A stretch of DNA of 64,000 nucleotides, from contig JAGKQI010000045.1 of the NCBI GenBank assembly GCA_018806915.1, positions 1,550,001 through 1,614,000 on the forward strand, written 5' to 3'. The notes below the pieces were generated by a model. That model had not been told where the DNA came from, did no database searches, and saw only the letters and a program-made list of their open reading frames with translations. A program made the position numbers and the translations under genes. Origin of the DNA: Phytophthora colocasiae. Its lineage: Eukaryota > Oomycota > Peronosporomycetes > Peronosporales > Peronosporaceae. Positions 47,501 to 55,892 of the stretch are shown piece by piece (position 1 is the first letter of the stretch; each line of letters opens with the position of its first letter).

Positions 47501-49878
47501 TCGATACCAACGACTTCGTGGGTTTGACCGCCCTCAACCTTTCAGAAGCGCACATTCGGACGTCAGATGAAGTATCAGGTGAACACCAGCCTGCTCTTCC
47601 AGATCCTAAGTGGCATCGGATCCTGTTCCAGGAGCCTGGAGATTGCGAAGGTGAGATTTTGGCATCTTTGGAGCTTGTGCGCAAGCAATTTCCAGATGAA
47701 ACTGTAAGACGAGCACCTTCGATCGTGCCAAGAAATCGCAAGGCCTTCTTGGAGATCACAGTACTGGGTCTTCGCAACATGGAGCCGTACCAATTCCTGC
47801 CAATTCAACTCCCGTATATTGAGTTTGTGCTCGGTGGCAAGGATCATGCGGCTCAAGAAATGATCACTGAGAAGTCCAAGCGGCCGTCCGGAAGCAACCC
47901 GAACTTTCTGCAGCGTATTGTGAAGGAGATTGATTTGCCAGAGAATGCGCATTTTGCACCGCGGCTGAACATCATCGTGAAGGATACTCGTCTTGGTGGC
48001 TTTCAGACCCCGATTGTTGGATCAGCTTCAATTGAAATGAGCTCTAAGATCCCGTGGTCAAAACACTACAAACCGCCGCAGGAGGACACGCTAGCTGATA
48101 TTGAACTTGAATCTGCAGATGAATGGGATGACGATGCGCCTTTGCTGGGAAGAAAGGCGAAGTTGGACGACTCGCCATCGCTCCAGTCTGTGGATAATGG
48201 TGCTGGCGTCTTTGGTGCGTTGAAGAGCATGGGTGTGGAATTCGACCCGAATGGGGCTTTCGAAGAGGGGTCGTCTCGTCGTTCAACTATAGCAGGTGAA
48301 GAAGATGACCCGGACGCCAAGAAGTACCTCAAGCACCGTGAGTTACTTGACAGTGACTTGGAGTCCGAGCTGAAAACGACTCCCTTCGAAAAATATGGTC
48401 TTCATATTGGTCAAAAGAAAAAGAAGTCGTCCCTTCTGGCTGCGTTTAACCCGTTCGCCAAGAAAAATCGAGTTGTAGGCGATGATGTCGGAATGTACAA
48501 GATGGCTGGATATTTCAAGGGATTGATTCGTGTCATCGAACGCGAAGACGAGAAGCCTCTGCTAGACTTCGACACCCTGCTTCAGACGCTTCCTTACGAA
48601 GTGCGCATTTACGTTTTGGATGGTGTTGGCTTCGCGCCAATGGACATTGGCTTGAATGGACGGCCGGGAAAATCGGACCCTTACCTCCGCTTAAAACTCG
48701 GTGATAAGAAAATCAGCGATCGCAAAAACTTCATCGAAGACACTACGGATCCTGATTTCTATAAGATGTTCATGTTCAATGCAAAGCTTCCTGGTGCCAG
48801 TATCTTGACAATCGAGGCGATGGATCACGACCTTATTGGAGGTGACGATTTGATTGGCAAGACCACAATTGATCTTGAGGATCGCTTGTTTGACAGAAGG
48901 TGGCAAGCGATGGGTAAAATGTACGAGACAACGAGTCGCTTGCGTCTGAAGCCGCTGGAGACCCGAACGTTGAACATCCCCACATCGCGAGCTCCGATGG
49001 GCACAATCAAGCTATGGGTCGATGTTCTAAGTCCGGCGCAAGCCCACGACTATCCTGCGATTGATATCTCTCTGCCTCCTCCGGTCGATATGGAGCTCCG
49101 CGTTGTGGTCTGGAAGGCTCGCAATGTGCCGTCTTTCGATACGTTGGAAGACATGAATGATCTATTCTTCCGCTGCTGGATGGAGGGCTCAGACTACCAA
49201 GAGACAGATATTCATTGGCGCGCGAAGAAGGGCAAGGGATCATTCAATTGGCGTATGAAGTTTCCTCTCACTCTGGGGCATAAGCAGATGAACACCAAAA
49301 TCCCTTACTTCCACATTCAAGGCTGGGATAAGGATGTGCTGTCTGCCAATGATGCCATCGGCGAGCACACATTGAATCTTAAGCCCTTCTTCCAGCGGGC
49401 ATACAAGACGAAGACGAATGTCCAAGTGTACGAAGATGATGAGGAGACGAGGAAGAAAAAGAAGAAGGCTACGTCAGACGACGATGCGGCGGTGAAGAAG
49501 ATTAAGGAAGCAACTGGGTTGTGGGACGACGACACCCCGGAGGATTCCAAGTGGCTCAAGCTGGAAAGCCTGGACCACAAGACGAATACACGTCAATTTA
49601 TGGGCGAGGTGTGCGTCTCGCTCGAGTTGGTCCCTGCGGAGAACGCTAAGAAGAATCCAGTGGGTCAAGGTCGGTCATCCCCGAACAACTCGCCGTACCT
49701 GCCACCTCCCGCCGGACGTTTGTCGTTCTCGCTCAACCCGTTCAAGGTGCTCAACGACCTGCTTGGGCCGTCCATCTGCCACCGCCTCACGTGCTGCTTC
49801 TGCTGCATCCTGTTCATGGTGCTCGTGTACTTCTTGGCGCCATTCATCAATGTGGCGATTATTACGCTGAAGGGATAA
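44590..49878 (+). CDS. Ferlin-type multi-C2 membrane protein, 1762 aa
   Basis: Ferlins are tail-anchored proteins with tandem C2 domains that act in Ca2+-dependent membrane fusion and repair. I see about nine C2-like units: near residues 6-125 (VRVNVIEARGILAADAGGTS DPY), 170-295, 371-510 (VHIIEARDLVPKDSTGTSDP), 537-680, 721-840, 895-1010 (RVHIYQGRRLPPADSNGLLD), 1051-1170, 1335-1460 and 1500-1620. A single C-terminal membrane segment lies near 1735-1760 (CFCCILFMVLVYFLAPFI). Several loops keep the Asp residues expected for Ca2+ (TSDPYV, DYDITINDF, DFDDFDTNDF); others are degenerate. Acidic low-complexity linkers occur near 315-345 and 1170-1250. The gene is one uninterrupted frame, with the start set by a good first C2 strand just after ATG. 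The number of C2 units is by eye and may be off by one. Confidence 0.85.
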   Translation: MASLGGVRVNVIEARGILAADAGGTSDPYVTINLLNSKGAVMAAGGTFKTAVIKKTLTPQWNESFIVGDKLDLRTVTTLRLLLKDSDGAFMSDNVLGVVDIPAAYLLTELKGPLDNWFQLTKHEKMKKDSKGELHLVLERLEPEESLAGRGTGVNIDPGLEMKPAVSSEPPNLLYVTLKSGNNLLGMDNNGTTSDPIVFFTFNGQKHESTKKERTLKPQWNEKFGFYATDLKSKLTVLVEDYDITINDFMGKAEVSLKDVKPNVEKNISVELGGKKGKKDKQERGYLELKLLWIFDKDARDIASKRKKSNFLPTFGAPDQDYNSDDDEGMEIDEIVSKKSEEEMKKERAEKAEKQAALVSELSSFEIKSGDYNVQVHIIEARDLVPKDSTGTSDPVVYVEVFGEKQQTAVKKQVLSCFWDDLLIFPFRNLDKAEVEMGYVRLSVMDANTLQRTELIGAAQFDVSYIYSQANHQLANVWIGLTDITNTTNQGIQGYLRASVSIIGPGDKLVPPPSPFGEGASTDMNDVIMPPSVTQHVRFLGAIIHVAEHLPPMDVAVVGRGGLDAYVKGAIAGGDPIRTRVRTKKGRRDELCPSFNEELMLVIREPSMADSIQLAVYDWDQVGSDELVGYVYQSVKLVKAMGGKIGPFWANIYGAPLRLKTVGIGDSMKKQMNTYPDIASTYRGRLLLTLRILDNDGSLDETNQKRNIKRVPRDLYPREAIYRLRAHFVWGSQIPSFLSSKRPGQKSKMQLVMSCGLYEIASTRTRNVNGTVEWNNMVESDKMLLPEDLSQVPDIFLYLCRGEGDTRKAVCFRRYTAKELFEGRPSRDGDNGINGGFDNDLDWVSMKEDQALDSLEDETFPGNVLVRMGFGTEEMAMQTAWNRSDMDAVNKRVPYQLRVHIYQGRRLPPADSNGLLDPFLVVRCMGEEKLTSKKKKTRDPLWYETLHFDLNLPDLKYAPQVMLRVMDFDDFDTNDFVGLTALNLSEAHIRTSDEVSGEHQPALPDPKWHRILFQEPGDCEGEILASLELVRKQFPDETVRRAPSIVPRNRKAFLEITVLGLRNMEPYQFLPIQLPYIEFVLGGKDHAAQEMITEKSKRPSGSNPNFLQRIVKEIDLPENAHFAPRLNIIVKDTRLGGFQTPIVGSASIEMSSKIPWSKHYKPPQEDTLADIELESADEWDDDAPLLGRKAKLDDSPSLQSVDNGAGVFGALKSMGVEFDPNGAFEEGSSRRSTIAGEEDDPDAKKYLKHRELLDSDLESELKTTPFEKYGLHIGQKKKKSSLLAAFNPFAKKNRVVGDDVGMYKMAGYFKGLIRVIEREDEKPLLDFDTLLQTLPYEVRIYVLDGVGFAPMDIGLNGRPGKSDPYLRLKLGDKKISDRKNFIEDTTDPDFYKMFMFNAKLPGASILTIEAMDHDLIGGDDLIGKTTIDLEDRLFDRRWQAMGKMYETTSRLRLKPLETRTLNIPTSRAPMGTIKLWVDVLSPAQAHDYPAIDISLPPPVDMELRVVVWKARNVPSFDTLEDMNDLFFRCWMEGSDYQETDIHWRAKKGKGSFNWRMKFPLTLGHKQMNTKIPYFHIQGWDKDVLSANDAIGEHTLNLKPFFQRAYKTKTNVQVYEDDEETRKKKKKATSDDDAAVKKIKEATGLWDDDTPEDSKWLKLESLDHKTNTRQFMGEVCVSLELVPAENAKKNPVGQGRSSPNNSPYLPPPAGRLSFSLNPFKVLNDLLGPSICHRLTCCFCCILFMVLVYFLAPFINVAIITLKG

Positions 49879-50114
49879 GCACTACGGTATGTTTGTCTGG
49901 AATGTTGGCTTTCATTTTTTGGTTGCCCCCTAGCGACAACCTACGTAGTGCTTTGATATTGAATATCTCTTTGTGTGCTTTCGCGTTTGAGTGCATTCTG
50001 CGTGTTATTTCACTTCTCTTTGTTTCGCATCTATTAGTAGGTCCCAAGGAGAAGCGGTGGTTTTCGGTTTCCAAGCTGCAGCCTGTAGGCCCTACAGTGT
50101 AGGGTGCAGGTGTC

Positions 50115-52835
50115 ATGCCTCGTCGTGCAAACCGTGTTGGAATTGAAGTCGAGTCGCAAAAAGGTGAGGAAGAGCCGCATGCTGACAGTTCTACCATCGA
50201 AGGAGACGTGTCTTCCAGTTCGATGAAGTCCAGCAGGTCAGCATCATCTCTGGAAGCTGCCAAAGCACAGCGACAGAAGGAGTTATTACGGAAGAAAAAA
50301 GCTGAACGGCGTGCTCATGCGAAACAGAGAATGGCTGAGAAGCAACAGCGTTCGGATGAGAAGAAACAAACACGAGAACTACTGCAGATGCTAGAGGAAG
50401 ACGTTCCAGCAGTAGAACCGCCAAAGGTTCTTATCAACAGTTCCACTTTAACATCTTTTGATACCGAAGTAGATGGAACAGTATCAAGTCAAGATACAAC
50501 CTCTGCTGAAGATTCTAAATCCCACGAAATGGCTATAAGCACCACGGAATCGTTGTTTGAAACAACCCAAGAGATATCGATAACAACAAAGGAAGCTGCA
50601 GGTCAAACAGAGATCGTCCCGAAGAAGCTGACAGGTTCGACTCCAACCAAAAGTGCATACGCTGCTGCCTCTACTATCCAGAAGGCGCTGAAAAAGAACT
50701 ACAAGAAATGCAAGCAGATGTTCCGGCAAACCCCTCGAGTGTTTGCGGAAGAAATCGTCAGCCCACCAGTGCAAGACGAAGTGCTTCCTCAAACGACTTA
50801 TGAAGATGGCATTGGACAAATGCCTGTCACCGATGTATCTAGCACTGATGCAGCAATTCACGATAACAATTCTCCACTGAAAATTGCTATAGAAATAACA
50901 GATTCACCAGAGCGAGAAGAACGGCACAAGTCGATTGTACCTCCTTTGGTACTTCCAGAAAAACCACCAGGGACACTACCTCGCAGTTCAAGGTATTCTT
51001 CGTCTTGCTCCTCATGCTGTTCTTCTGGATGCTCGTGTTCTTCGTACTCTTGCTCCTGTTCCTGCTCAAGTGCAACTTCTTCCACCTCCGAAGCAGATTC
51101 AAGACATCGACGATCATCCAGGTCAAAACGCACCAGCCGAACCGAACGATCAGATCGAGATCGTCGAAGGACGAGCCGCCGTCATGCTGGTCGGTCTTCG
51201 CGGAGTCATTCCCACAGAAATGCTGGTCCACCGTCTTCGCTATTGTCATTACTATGGAGTGAGCAGTCGACAAACTATGGGGAAGTTCACCACTATATGG
51301 CCACAAGAATCCAAGCACGGATACGTGGGGTCATTGGACGAAGTAAAGCACGAAAACGAGGCGCTGAGATCGACGAAGAACTGAAAGACGAAGCTCTTCA
51401 CGAACTGCAGCAGGAAGCCATTATCAAGATTCAGTCCAGGACTCGTGGTGCTTTGGTGCGTAAGAAGATGCCGGTCTCTGATAAAGAGAGGAGGCAAAGG
51501 AGACGGAGACGATCTCAGCTACGGAATAGCTTGTCTCCCTCGAGGTTTTCTGATGAAGAACAATATGTTGAACAAATGGGCGTTTACGCAGACCCGGACG
51601 ACGTTGGCGAGTGGCCAAAAGAACTTGATCTGGAGCTGCTGGACGACTGGCAAGAACTCAACCAACCAGCAAACGCAAGTGGGGACACGGTGACTGAGTC
51701 TCAATTCCTTTCAGTTGGGAGACTTCGAGTATTTTGCGGTACTTGGAATATGCACGCTAAAAAGCCCACGGACGACTTGCGGCTGTGGATTCGTCTCAAT
51801 AAGTACCACATCGTGGCTGTGGGTAGTGAAGAATGTGTCAATTCCATTGCGAAAAGTGTCGTCTTTACCTCGAAAAAGTCGTGGGAGGATCAGTTGAGGA
51901 GCACTTTGGGCGACGACTACATCCTCGTGGCTGCACACGCACTCACTGCCATCCACAACATTGTCTTCGTACACAACAGCCTTCTCCCTTTACTGGGTAA
52001 CATCCAGTCCGATGCAGTCGCTACAGGACTTGGCAACCAATTGGGAAACAAAGGAGGCGTTGGGGTAGCGTTCACAATTGGCGGGACAAGCTTTGCGTTC
52101 ATCAACAGCCACTTTGAAGCACATCAACGCAATGTCTCGAAACGGAACGGGAACTTCCACCGGATCAACCATGAGCTTCGACTGTCACCTACTGGAGCAA
52201 TCTCTTCCCCCACAGCTTCAATGTCCATATCTTCTTCCCCTACAAAGGGAGAAACTCTGAATGGACTAGGTCGAACATCAGCCAACCGCTTCTCGATGCC
52301 AACCGTGACAGTTGGAGGTACAGGAGGAACCAAACGCACCATAAGTGATCGCTTCGACCGTGTCTTCTGGTACGGCGACCTCAACTACCGCATCAACGGC
52401 ACTCGACGTATGGTAGATACACTGCTACTACGAAACCAATACGAAGTGCTGTATGCGAATGACCAGCTTCAACGCGAAATGAAAGCTGGGAACGTGTTTG
52501 GACACTTCCGAGAGGGCCAACTCCACTTCCGACCCACGTACAAGTTCGACAAACGCAGTGACACATACGACTCGTCCTCGAAGCAGCGGATTCCGTCCTG
52601 GACAGATCGTGTGCTCTACTTATCCAACGACAAAGTGCAAGATGTCGAACTGTTAAGTTATCGCAGTCAAACGGACTTTCGAACATCCGACCATCGTCCC
52701 GTGTGTGCTATCTTCCAAGTCAACTTCAAGTCTGCTAGTACTGTCGATTTCCTGCAATCACCTCGTCCTAGCGCTAATGAAAATGGCCTACCCGACGAGA
52801 ACCGAGCTATCAGTCAGGCCTGTACCGTCCAGTGA
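50115..52835 (+). CDS. IQ-motif inositol polyphosphate 5-phosphatase, 906 aa
   Basis: The catalytic domain spans about residues 536-870: VFCGTWNMHAKKP at its start, NKGGVGVAF, INSHFEAH, FWYGDLNYRI (the first 5-phosphatase signature), RIPSWTDRVLY (the second) and SDHRPV. It should remove the 5-phosphate from phosphoinositides or soluble inositol phosphates. The usual GxQE is GSEEC here. N-terminal are a basic coiled-coil stretch (about 50-90) and three IQ-like motifs (about 184-205, 393-415 and 433-453, for example TRIQARIRGVIGRSKARKRG), suggesting calmodulin binding. Between them lies a Cys/Ser run (about 290-325) followed by an Arg/Ser-rich stretch. Intronless and 236 bp after the ferlin, same strand. 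Domain call firm; substrate unknown. Confidence 0.88.
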   Translation: MPRRANRVGIEVESQKGEEEPHADSSTIEGDVSSSSMKSSRSASSLEAAKAQRQKELLRKKKAERRAHAKQRMAEKQQRSDEKKQTRELLQMLEEDVPAVEPPKVLINSSTLTSFDTEVDGTVSSQDTTSAEDSKSHEMAISTTESLFETTQEISITTKEAAGQTEIVPKKLTGSTPTKSAYAAASTIQKALKKNYKKCKQMFRQTPRVFAEEIVSPPVQDEVLPQTTYEDGIGQMPVTDVSSTDAAIHDNNSPLKIAIEITDSPEREERHKSIVPPLVLPEKPPGTLPRSSRYSSSCSSCCSSGCSCSSYSCSCSCSSATSSTSEADSRHRRSSRSKRTSRTERSDRDRRRTSRRHAGRSSRSHSHRNAGPPSSLLSLLWSEQSTNYGEVHHYMATRIQARIRGVIGRSKARKRGAEIDEELKDEALHELQQEAIIKIQSRTRGALVRKKMPVSDKERRQRRRRRSQLRNSLSPSRFSDEEQYVEQMGVYADPDDVGEWPKELDLELLDDWQELNQPANASGDTVTESQFLSVGRLRVFCGTWNMHAKKPTDDLRLWIRLNKYHIVAVGSEECVNSIAKSVVFTSKKSWEDQLRSTLGDDYILVAAHALTAIHNIVFVHNSLLPLLGNIQSDAVATGLGNQLGNKGGVGVAFTIGGTSFAFINSHFEAHQRNVSKRNGNFHRINHELRLSPTGAISSPTASMSISSSPTKGETLNGLGRTSANRFSMPTVTVGGTGGTKRTISDRFDRVFWYGDLNYRINGTRRMVDTLLLRNQYEVLYANDQLQREMKAGNVFGHFREGQLHFRPTYKFDKRSDTYDSSSKQRIPSWTDRVLYLSNDKVQDVELLSYRSQTDFRTSDHRPVCAIFQVNFKSASTVDFLQSPRPSANENGLPDENRAISQACTVQ

Positions 52836-52913
52836 CAAACAAGTAGTTAAAAGTCACTGCACAATGTTATTGCTGTTACGTGGCAGACAAAATTAAGCGG
52901 ATTGTAAAGCGAG

Positions 52914-52921
52914 ATCATTCT
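52914..52921 (+). promoter_or_regulatory. Putative Inr of the coiled-coil protein gene
   Basis: ATCATTCTAAG matches the oomycete initiator (TCATTCY), about 33 bp before the ATG at 52954. Visual match only. Confidence 0.45.
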
Positions 52922-52953
52922 AAGGTCTGCCGGGTCCCTCACAAGCTTCAATC

Positions 52954-54471
52954 ATGGAAGGACGTGACCCCGACGAGTCCAAGCAAGATCTTGTACCCAC
53001 CAGCTTCAGTCGTGCTCGTCCTAAGAAGAAGAAGCTCAAGAAGGACGGCACCCCGTACAAACCGAGAAAAGGTTGGGGACCGTACCGATCCGTCCCCAAT
53101 GAACGTTCCGTTGCCTTCAACCTGCAGTTAGACGTGCAGAATCTACAACAGGAAGTTAAAAATCTACTTGCTCTACGGGAGATCTTGGAGACCAAGGTCC
53201 TCCTACAACGACACACCCAAGAAGGCTCGTTGTGCAGGCTGGTGAACGAATATCTGTACGTGTTCCGGAAGGGGGTGGTGCCTAATGGGGTCGTCGAAGA
53301 ACGGGACCAACGAGCCTTCATGCACCATGTCATGGATCCAGACGTGGAACTCGGACCTGGACTCCCTCGTGGACCCGACGTGATCATGGATCAGATGGAA
53401 AACTACTGCAACTTCCTCCGGTTCGTGTCACTCACTGGGGTAGTGGACAGTATCGTTGTAGCAGAAGATTCCGTGATGGTGTCGGATGCTGCGTCGTTCG
53501 TCTTCCAAGTCACACGGAACACAATCGAGATGATTTTCCCGCATATCATGGGGGAGGAATGGCTTGTGGCACAACTTGTGGGTCAAAACGCAGAGATGGA
53601 AGGGAGGTCTACCTTCCACTTTAACCCCTCGGGCAAGTGCTACAGATACGATGTGGAAATGGACTTTATGGCAGCCTTTATGGGAATTGTGAAAGACCCT
53701 TGTATCGTCGATATGCTCCTTGGCCGCGCTTTGATCGCGTACAATGGCATGCTTCGTGTCACTGCTAACGAATGGGAGCCAGAAGACGAAGAGAAAGCGC
53801 CAGCTACAGCTACAGACGATATCGGATCGACTTGTGACAATCGGCAGCTTGTGTCCACGCCAAGTGAGTTCTGCCAGCAAATTGTGAACGACTATTTCGC
53901 TGCATTCGCGAATGGCTTGGAACTACCACCTTCACGAGCACAAGAGGACTTTTTCCTGTATCGTTTCGATCCTCAAAGTATCTCGAGAGGAGATTCCAGT
54001 TTATCCCGTTTGAAGGAACGATGGTATGCTCTTAGTGAAGCTTTCGACGTTCTGAGCTTCCACCAGCAAAATGCTGCGCAAATGGATTGTGACAGCAACA
54101 GTCCATGCCAGCTTTTAGCACAGGCGAGCTACGCCCTACGGATCACTTCTCACACTATCGACACGGTGTTTCCGACCATCATCCCATATGAATCGTTGGT
54201 CAGCAAACTGGTTGGGAAAGTGATCGTAGTGCCTGCTGACCTTTCGCTTTCGGTTGACAAAAGCACGGGATACCTCACCGGGTTCAAGGAACGTCTGAAT
54301 CTCGCTGCTGGAATGGCGGATATCTTGCCGGACCAAAGCGACCTTGACTTCGTGGTCTCACAGGCTCTTCTTGTGGAGGTGCTGGGTCAAGACACGGATC
54401 TCCCGCCACTTACATCTTCGCTACCAACAGCTACACCTCGAACCATGAGCATAACCGATATTCTCAACTGA
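52954..54471 (+). CDS. Basic-region/coiled-coil protein, 505 aa, bZIP-like N-terminus
   Basis: The N-terminus has a basic stretch (RARPKKKKLKKDG, about 20-35), then NERSVAFNLQLDVQNLQQEV and NLLALREILETKVLL with leucine/valine heptads (about 50-80), resembling a degenerate bZIP. I recall similar genes as a large uncharacterised family in Phytophthora. The remainder (about 90-505) is helical with two internally similar halves: LCRLVNEYLYVFRKGV ... NTIEMIFPHIMGEEWLVAQL at 90-210 and FCQQIVNDYFAAFANGL ... HTIDTVFPTIIPYESLVSKL at 305-425. This suggests a duplicated domain. No catalytic motif. Intronless, and 119 bp after the 5-phosphatase. Confidence 0.7.
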   Translation: MEGRDPDESKQDLVPTSFSRARPKKKKLKKDGTPYKPRKGWGPYRSVPNERSVAFNLQLDVQNLQQEVKNLLALREILETKVLLQRHTQEGSLCRLVNEYLYVFRKGVVPNGVVEERDQRAFMHHVMDPDVELGPGLPRGPDVIMDQMENYCNFLRFVSLTGVVDSIVVAEDSVMVSDAASFVFQVTRNTIEMIFPHIMGEEWLVAQLVGQNAEMEGRSTFHFNPSGKCYRYDVEMDFMAAFMGIVKDPCIVDMLLGRALIAYNGMLRVTANEWEPEDEEKAPATATDDIGSTCDNRQLVSTPSEFCQQIVNDYFAAFANGLELPPSRAQEDFFLYRFDPQSISRGDSSLSRLKERWYALSEAFDVLSFHQQNAAQMDCDSNSPCQLLAQASYALRITSHTIDTVFPTIIPYESLVSKLVGKVIVVPADLSLSVDKSTGYLTGFKERLNLAAGMADILPDQSDLDFVVSQALLVEVLGQDTDLPPLTSSLPTATPRTMSITDILN

Positions 54472-54614
54472 GTAGGCCTTGAAGCCACGAGGTTTTGGTC
54501 ACCTGCGTACAAAATATAATGAACGCACCGCTAATGGAAGTCCTCTCTTCCTCAAGAGTCCGATATATTATGAAACCCGAGCTCGTGAGCTGTAGTTGCT
54601 CATCGGTTTCTTCC

Positions 54615-55372
54615 TTAATCGGTCTTCACGCCCTTCTGGCACGCATAGATGTAGTGGACGGCATTGGCGTCCGCCTCCGACACCTGTACGGCACTCACCG
54701 TGGGCTTGGGTACCGTGTGCACCGTCACTCTCCACTGCAGCTCCTTGTTCTCCAGATAGCTCAGTCTGTTGTCCGGCACGCCGTACGACACAATGAAGTA
54801 GATACCATTGGGCTTTAGCACGCGGTGGATCTCCTGGCACATTTTTGACACGTTGGCAGTGGATCCTTCTCCGCAGAGAATGGAATCCATTGTGCCTTTG
54901 TCCACCACTGCGTCATACGTCTCATCTGCAAAGTCCAGCGAGCACATGTTCATCTTCTGCCACTGTAGCTGCTCCACACGGTCCTCGTACTTAGCCGACA
55001 TCTGCTTGATGACGATCTCCGAGACGTCCACGTTCATGAGCTTCTGGTAGCCATCGTTCACCATTTCCTCCGAAAGTCGGGAGTTTCCAGCTCCAGCCAT
55101 CAGGATATTGTCCGTCTTCTTCACATACTGATTTAGCAGTTCTTTCAGACCACCGTAGCGCTGATACCAGTCGAACTGTTCCGAGTCTCTGCGTTGAAAT
55201 TAAATAAAATAAGTATCGAAATTCATCAAAAAAGTGCAAATGCAGCCCGATCTTTTGCTGTACTTCACGTATAAAGACGCAAAAACCACAACAAGAAAGA
55301 GAAGCTGCAGCGCAAAAGATCGTACTTGGTGTAGCGCTCGTCCCAGTAGCTCGCTTTTCCGTATTGCGCCAT
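54615..55372 (-). CDS. Class I SAM methyltransferase, EEF1AKMT4/METTL13-like, two exons
   Basis: Exon 1 is 55372-55326, a 137-nt GT-AG intron spans 55325-55189, and exon 2 is 55188-54615, giving 206 codons plus a fraction-free join. The N-terminus MAQYGKASYWDERYTKDSEQ followed by FDWYQRYGGLKELL is the typical start of the EEF1AKMT4/METTL13/ECE2-N methyltransferase group. Motif I is ILMAGAGNSRLSEEM (family GCGNS; here GAGNS). VDVSEIVIKQM is the acidic loop, DVVDKGTMDSI-type sequence (VVDKGTMDSILCGEG) is the conserved post-II block, and EIHRVLKPNGIYFIVSYG is motif IV-V. These enzymes methylate lysines, e.g. of eEF1A; the substrate here is inferred only. It is the only minus-strand gene of the right cluster, convergent with 52954 and divergent to the channel. 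Confidence 0.85.
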
Positions 55373-55871
55373 GATTCGTAAGGTTTCCTTGTTGCCTCTA
55401 AAGTCTTCACTTCTTCCACGTAGATTTCCTTTGTGAGCCTTTGGGAAGGCGAAACGACTCCAAAATCGGACTTAACCGGATGAAATGGCTACACAAAAAT
55501 TATTTTAAAAATATTAATTAAATCTTTAACAAAGAGTAAATATATTATGAACGGCTTGTCCTGCGCCGCCAAGGGCTATAGCTACCTGAGATAACTGAGA
55601 TGCAAGCAGGAGGTGAGTACATCAGCATTAACATTGTGATTCTGTGGGTATCCCCATGCCGCCTTGAGCTGTCATTTTCCTATACGTATTAGCGCGGTAC
55701 TTATCGGATAATTTTTACTCATTCTACTTTACACCTTTACAGGTGAAACTTCTTTTCCAGAAATACACGGAAGCTTTGCGCGGACGGAGACCGAAACCCC
55801 CGGTCCTTCTCCCCCAACCAACAACAAGGAGATCTCAGCGGACTGCTTCTCGCCGCAGTAGCTTTTGTTTT
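55373..55871. other. Intergenic, divergent promoters of the methyltransferase and channel genes
   Basis: About 500 bp with no gene. CTCATTCTACTTTAC at 55718-55732 resembles an Inr plus flanking element for the channel, about 165 bp before its ATG. Confidence 0.45.
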
Positions 55872-55892
55872 ATGGAATTCACAGAGAAATGA
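55872..55892 (+). promoter_or_regulatory. Six-codon upstream ORF overlapping the channel start (ATGA)
   Basis: ATG GAA TTC ACA GAG AAA TGA at 55872-55892 is the nearest upstream ORF. Its stop TGA (55890-55892) overlaps the channel ATG (55889-55891) as ATGA. Such an arrangement can couple or repress initiation. Whether the mRNA includes it depends on the unverified start site. Confidence 0.5.

Noticed and set aside
48044..49668. Several 60-140 codon antisense ORFs in the ferlin and 5-phosphatase genes
   Set aside because: Antisense frames of long GC-balanced coding sequence. No motif and no promoter.
54495..55050. Plus-strand ORFs over the methyltransferase
   Set aside because: They are antisense shadows of a well-supported two-exon gene with clear motifs.
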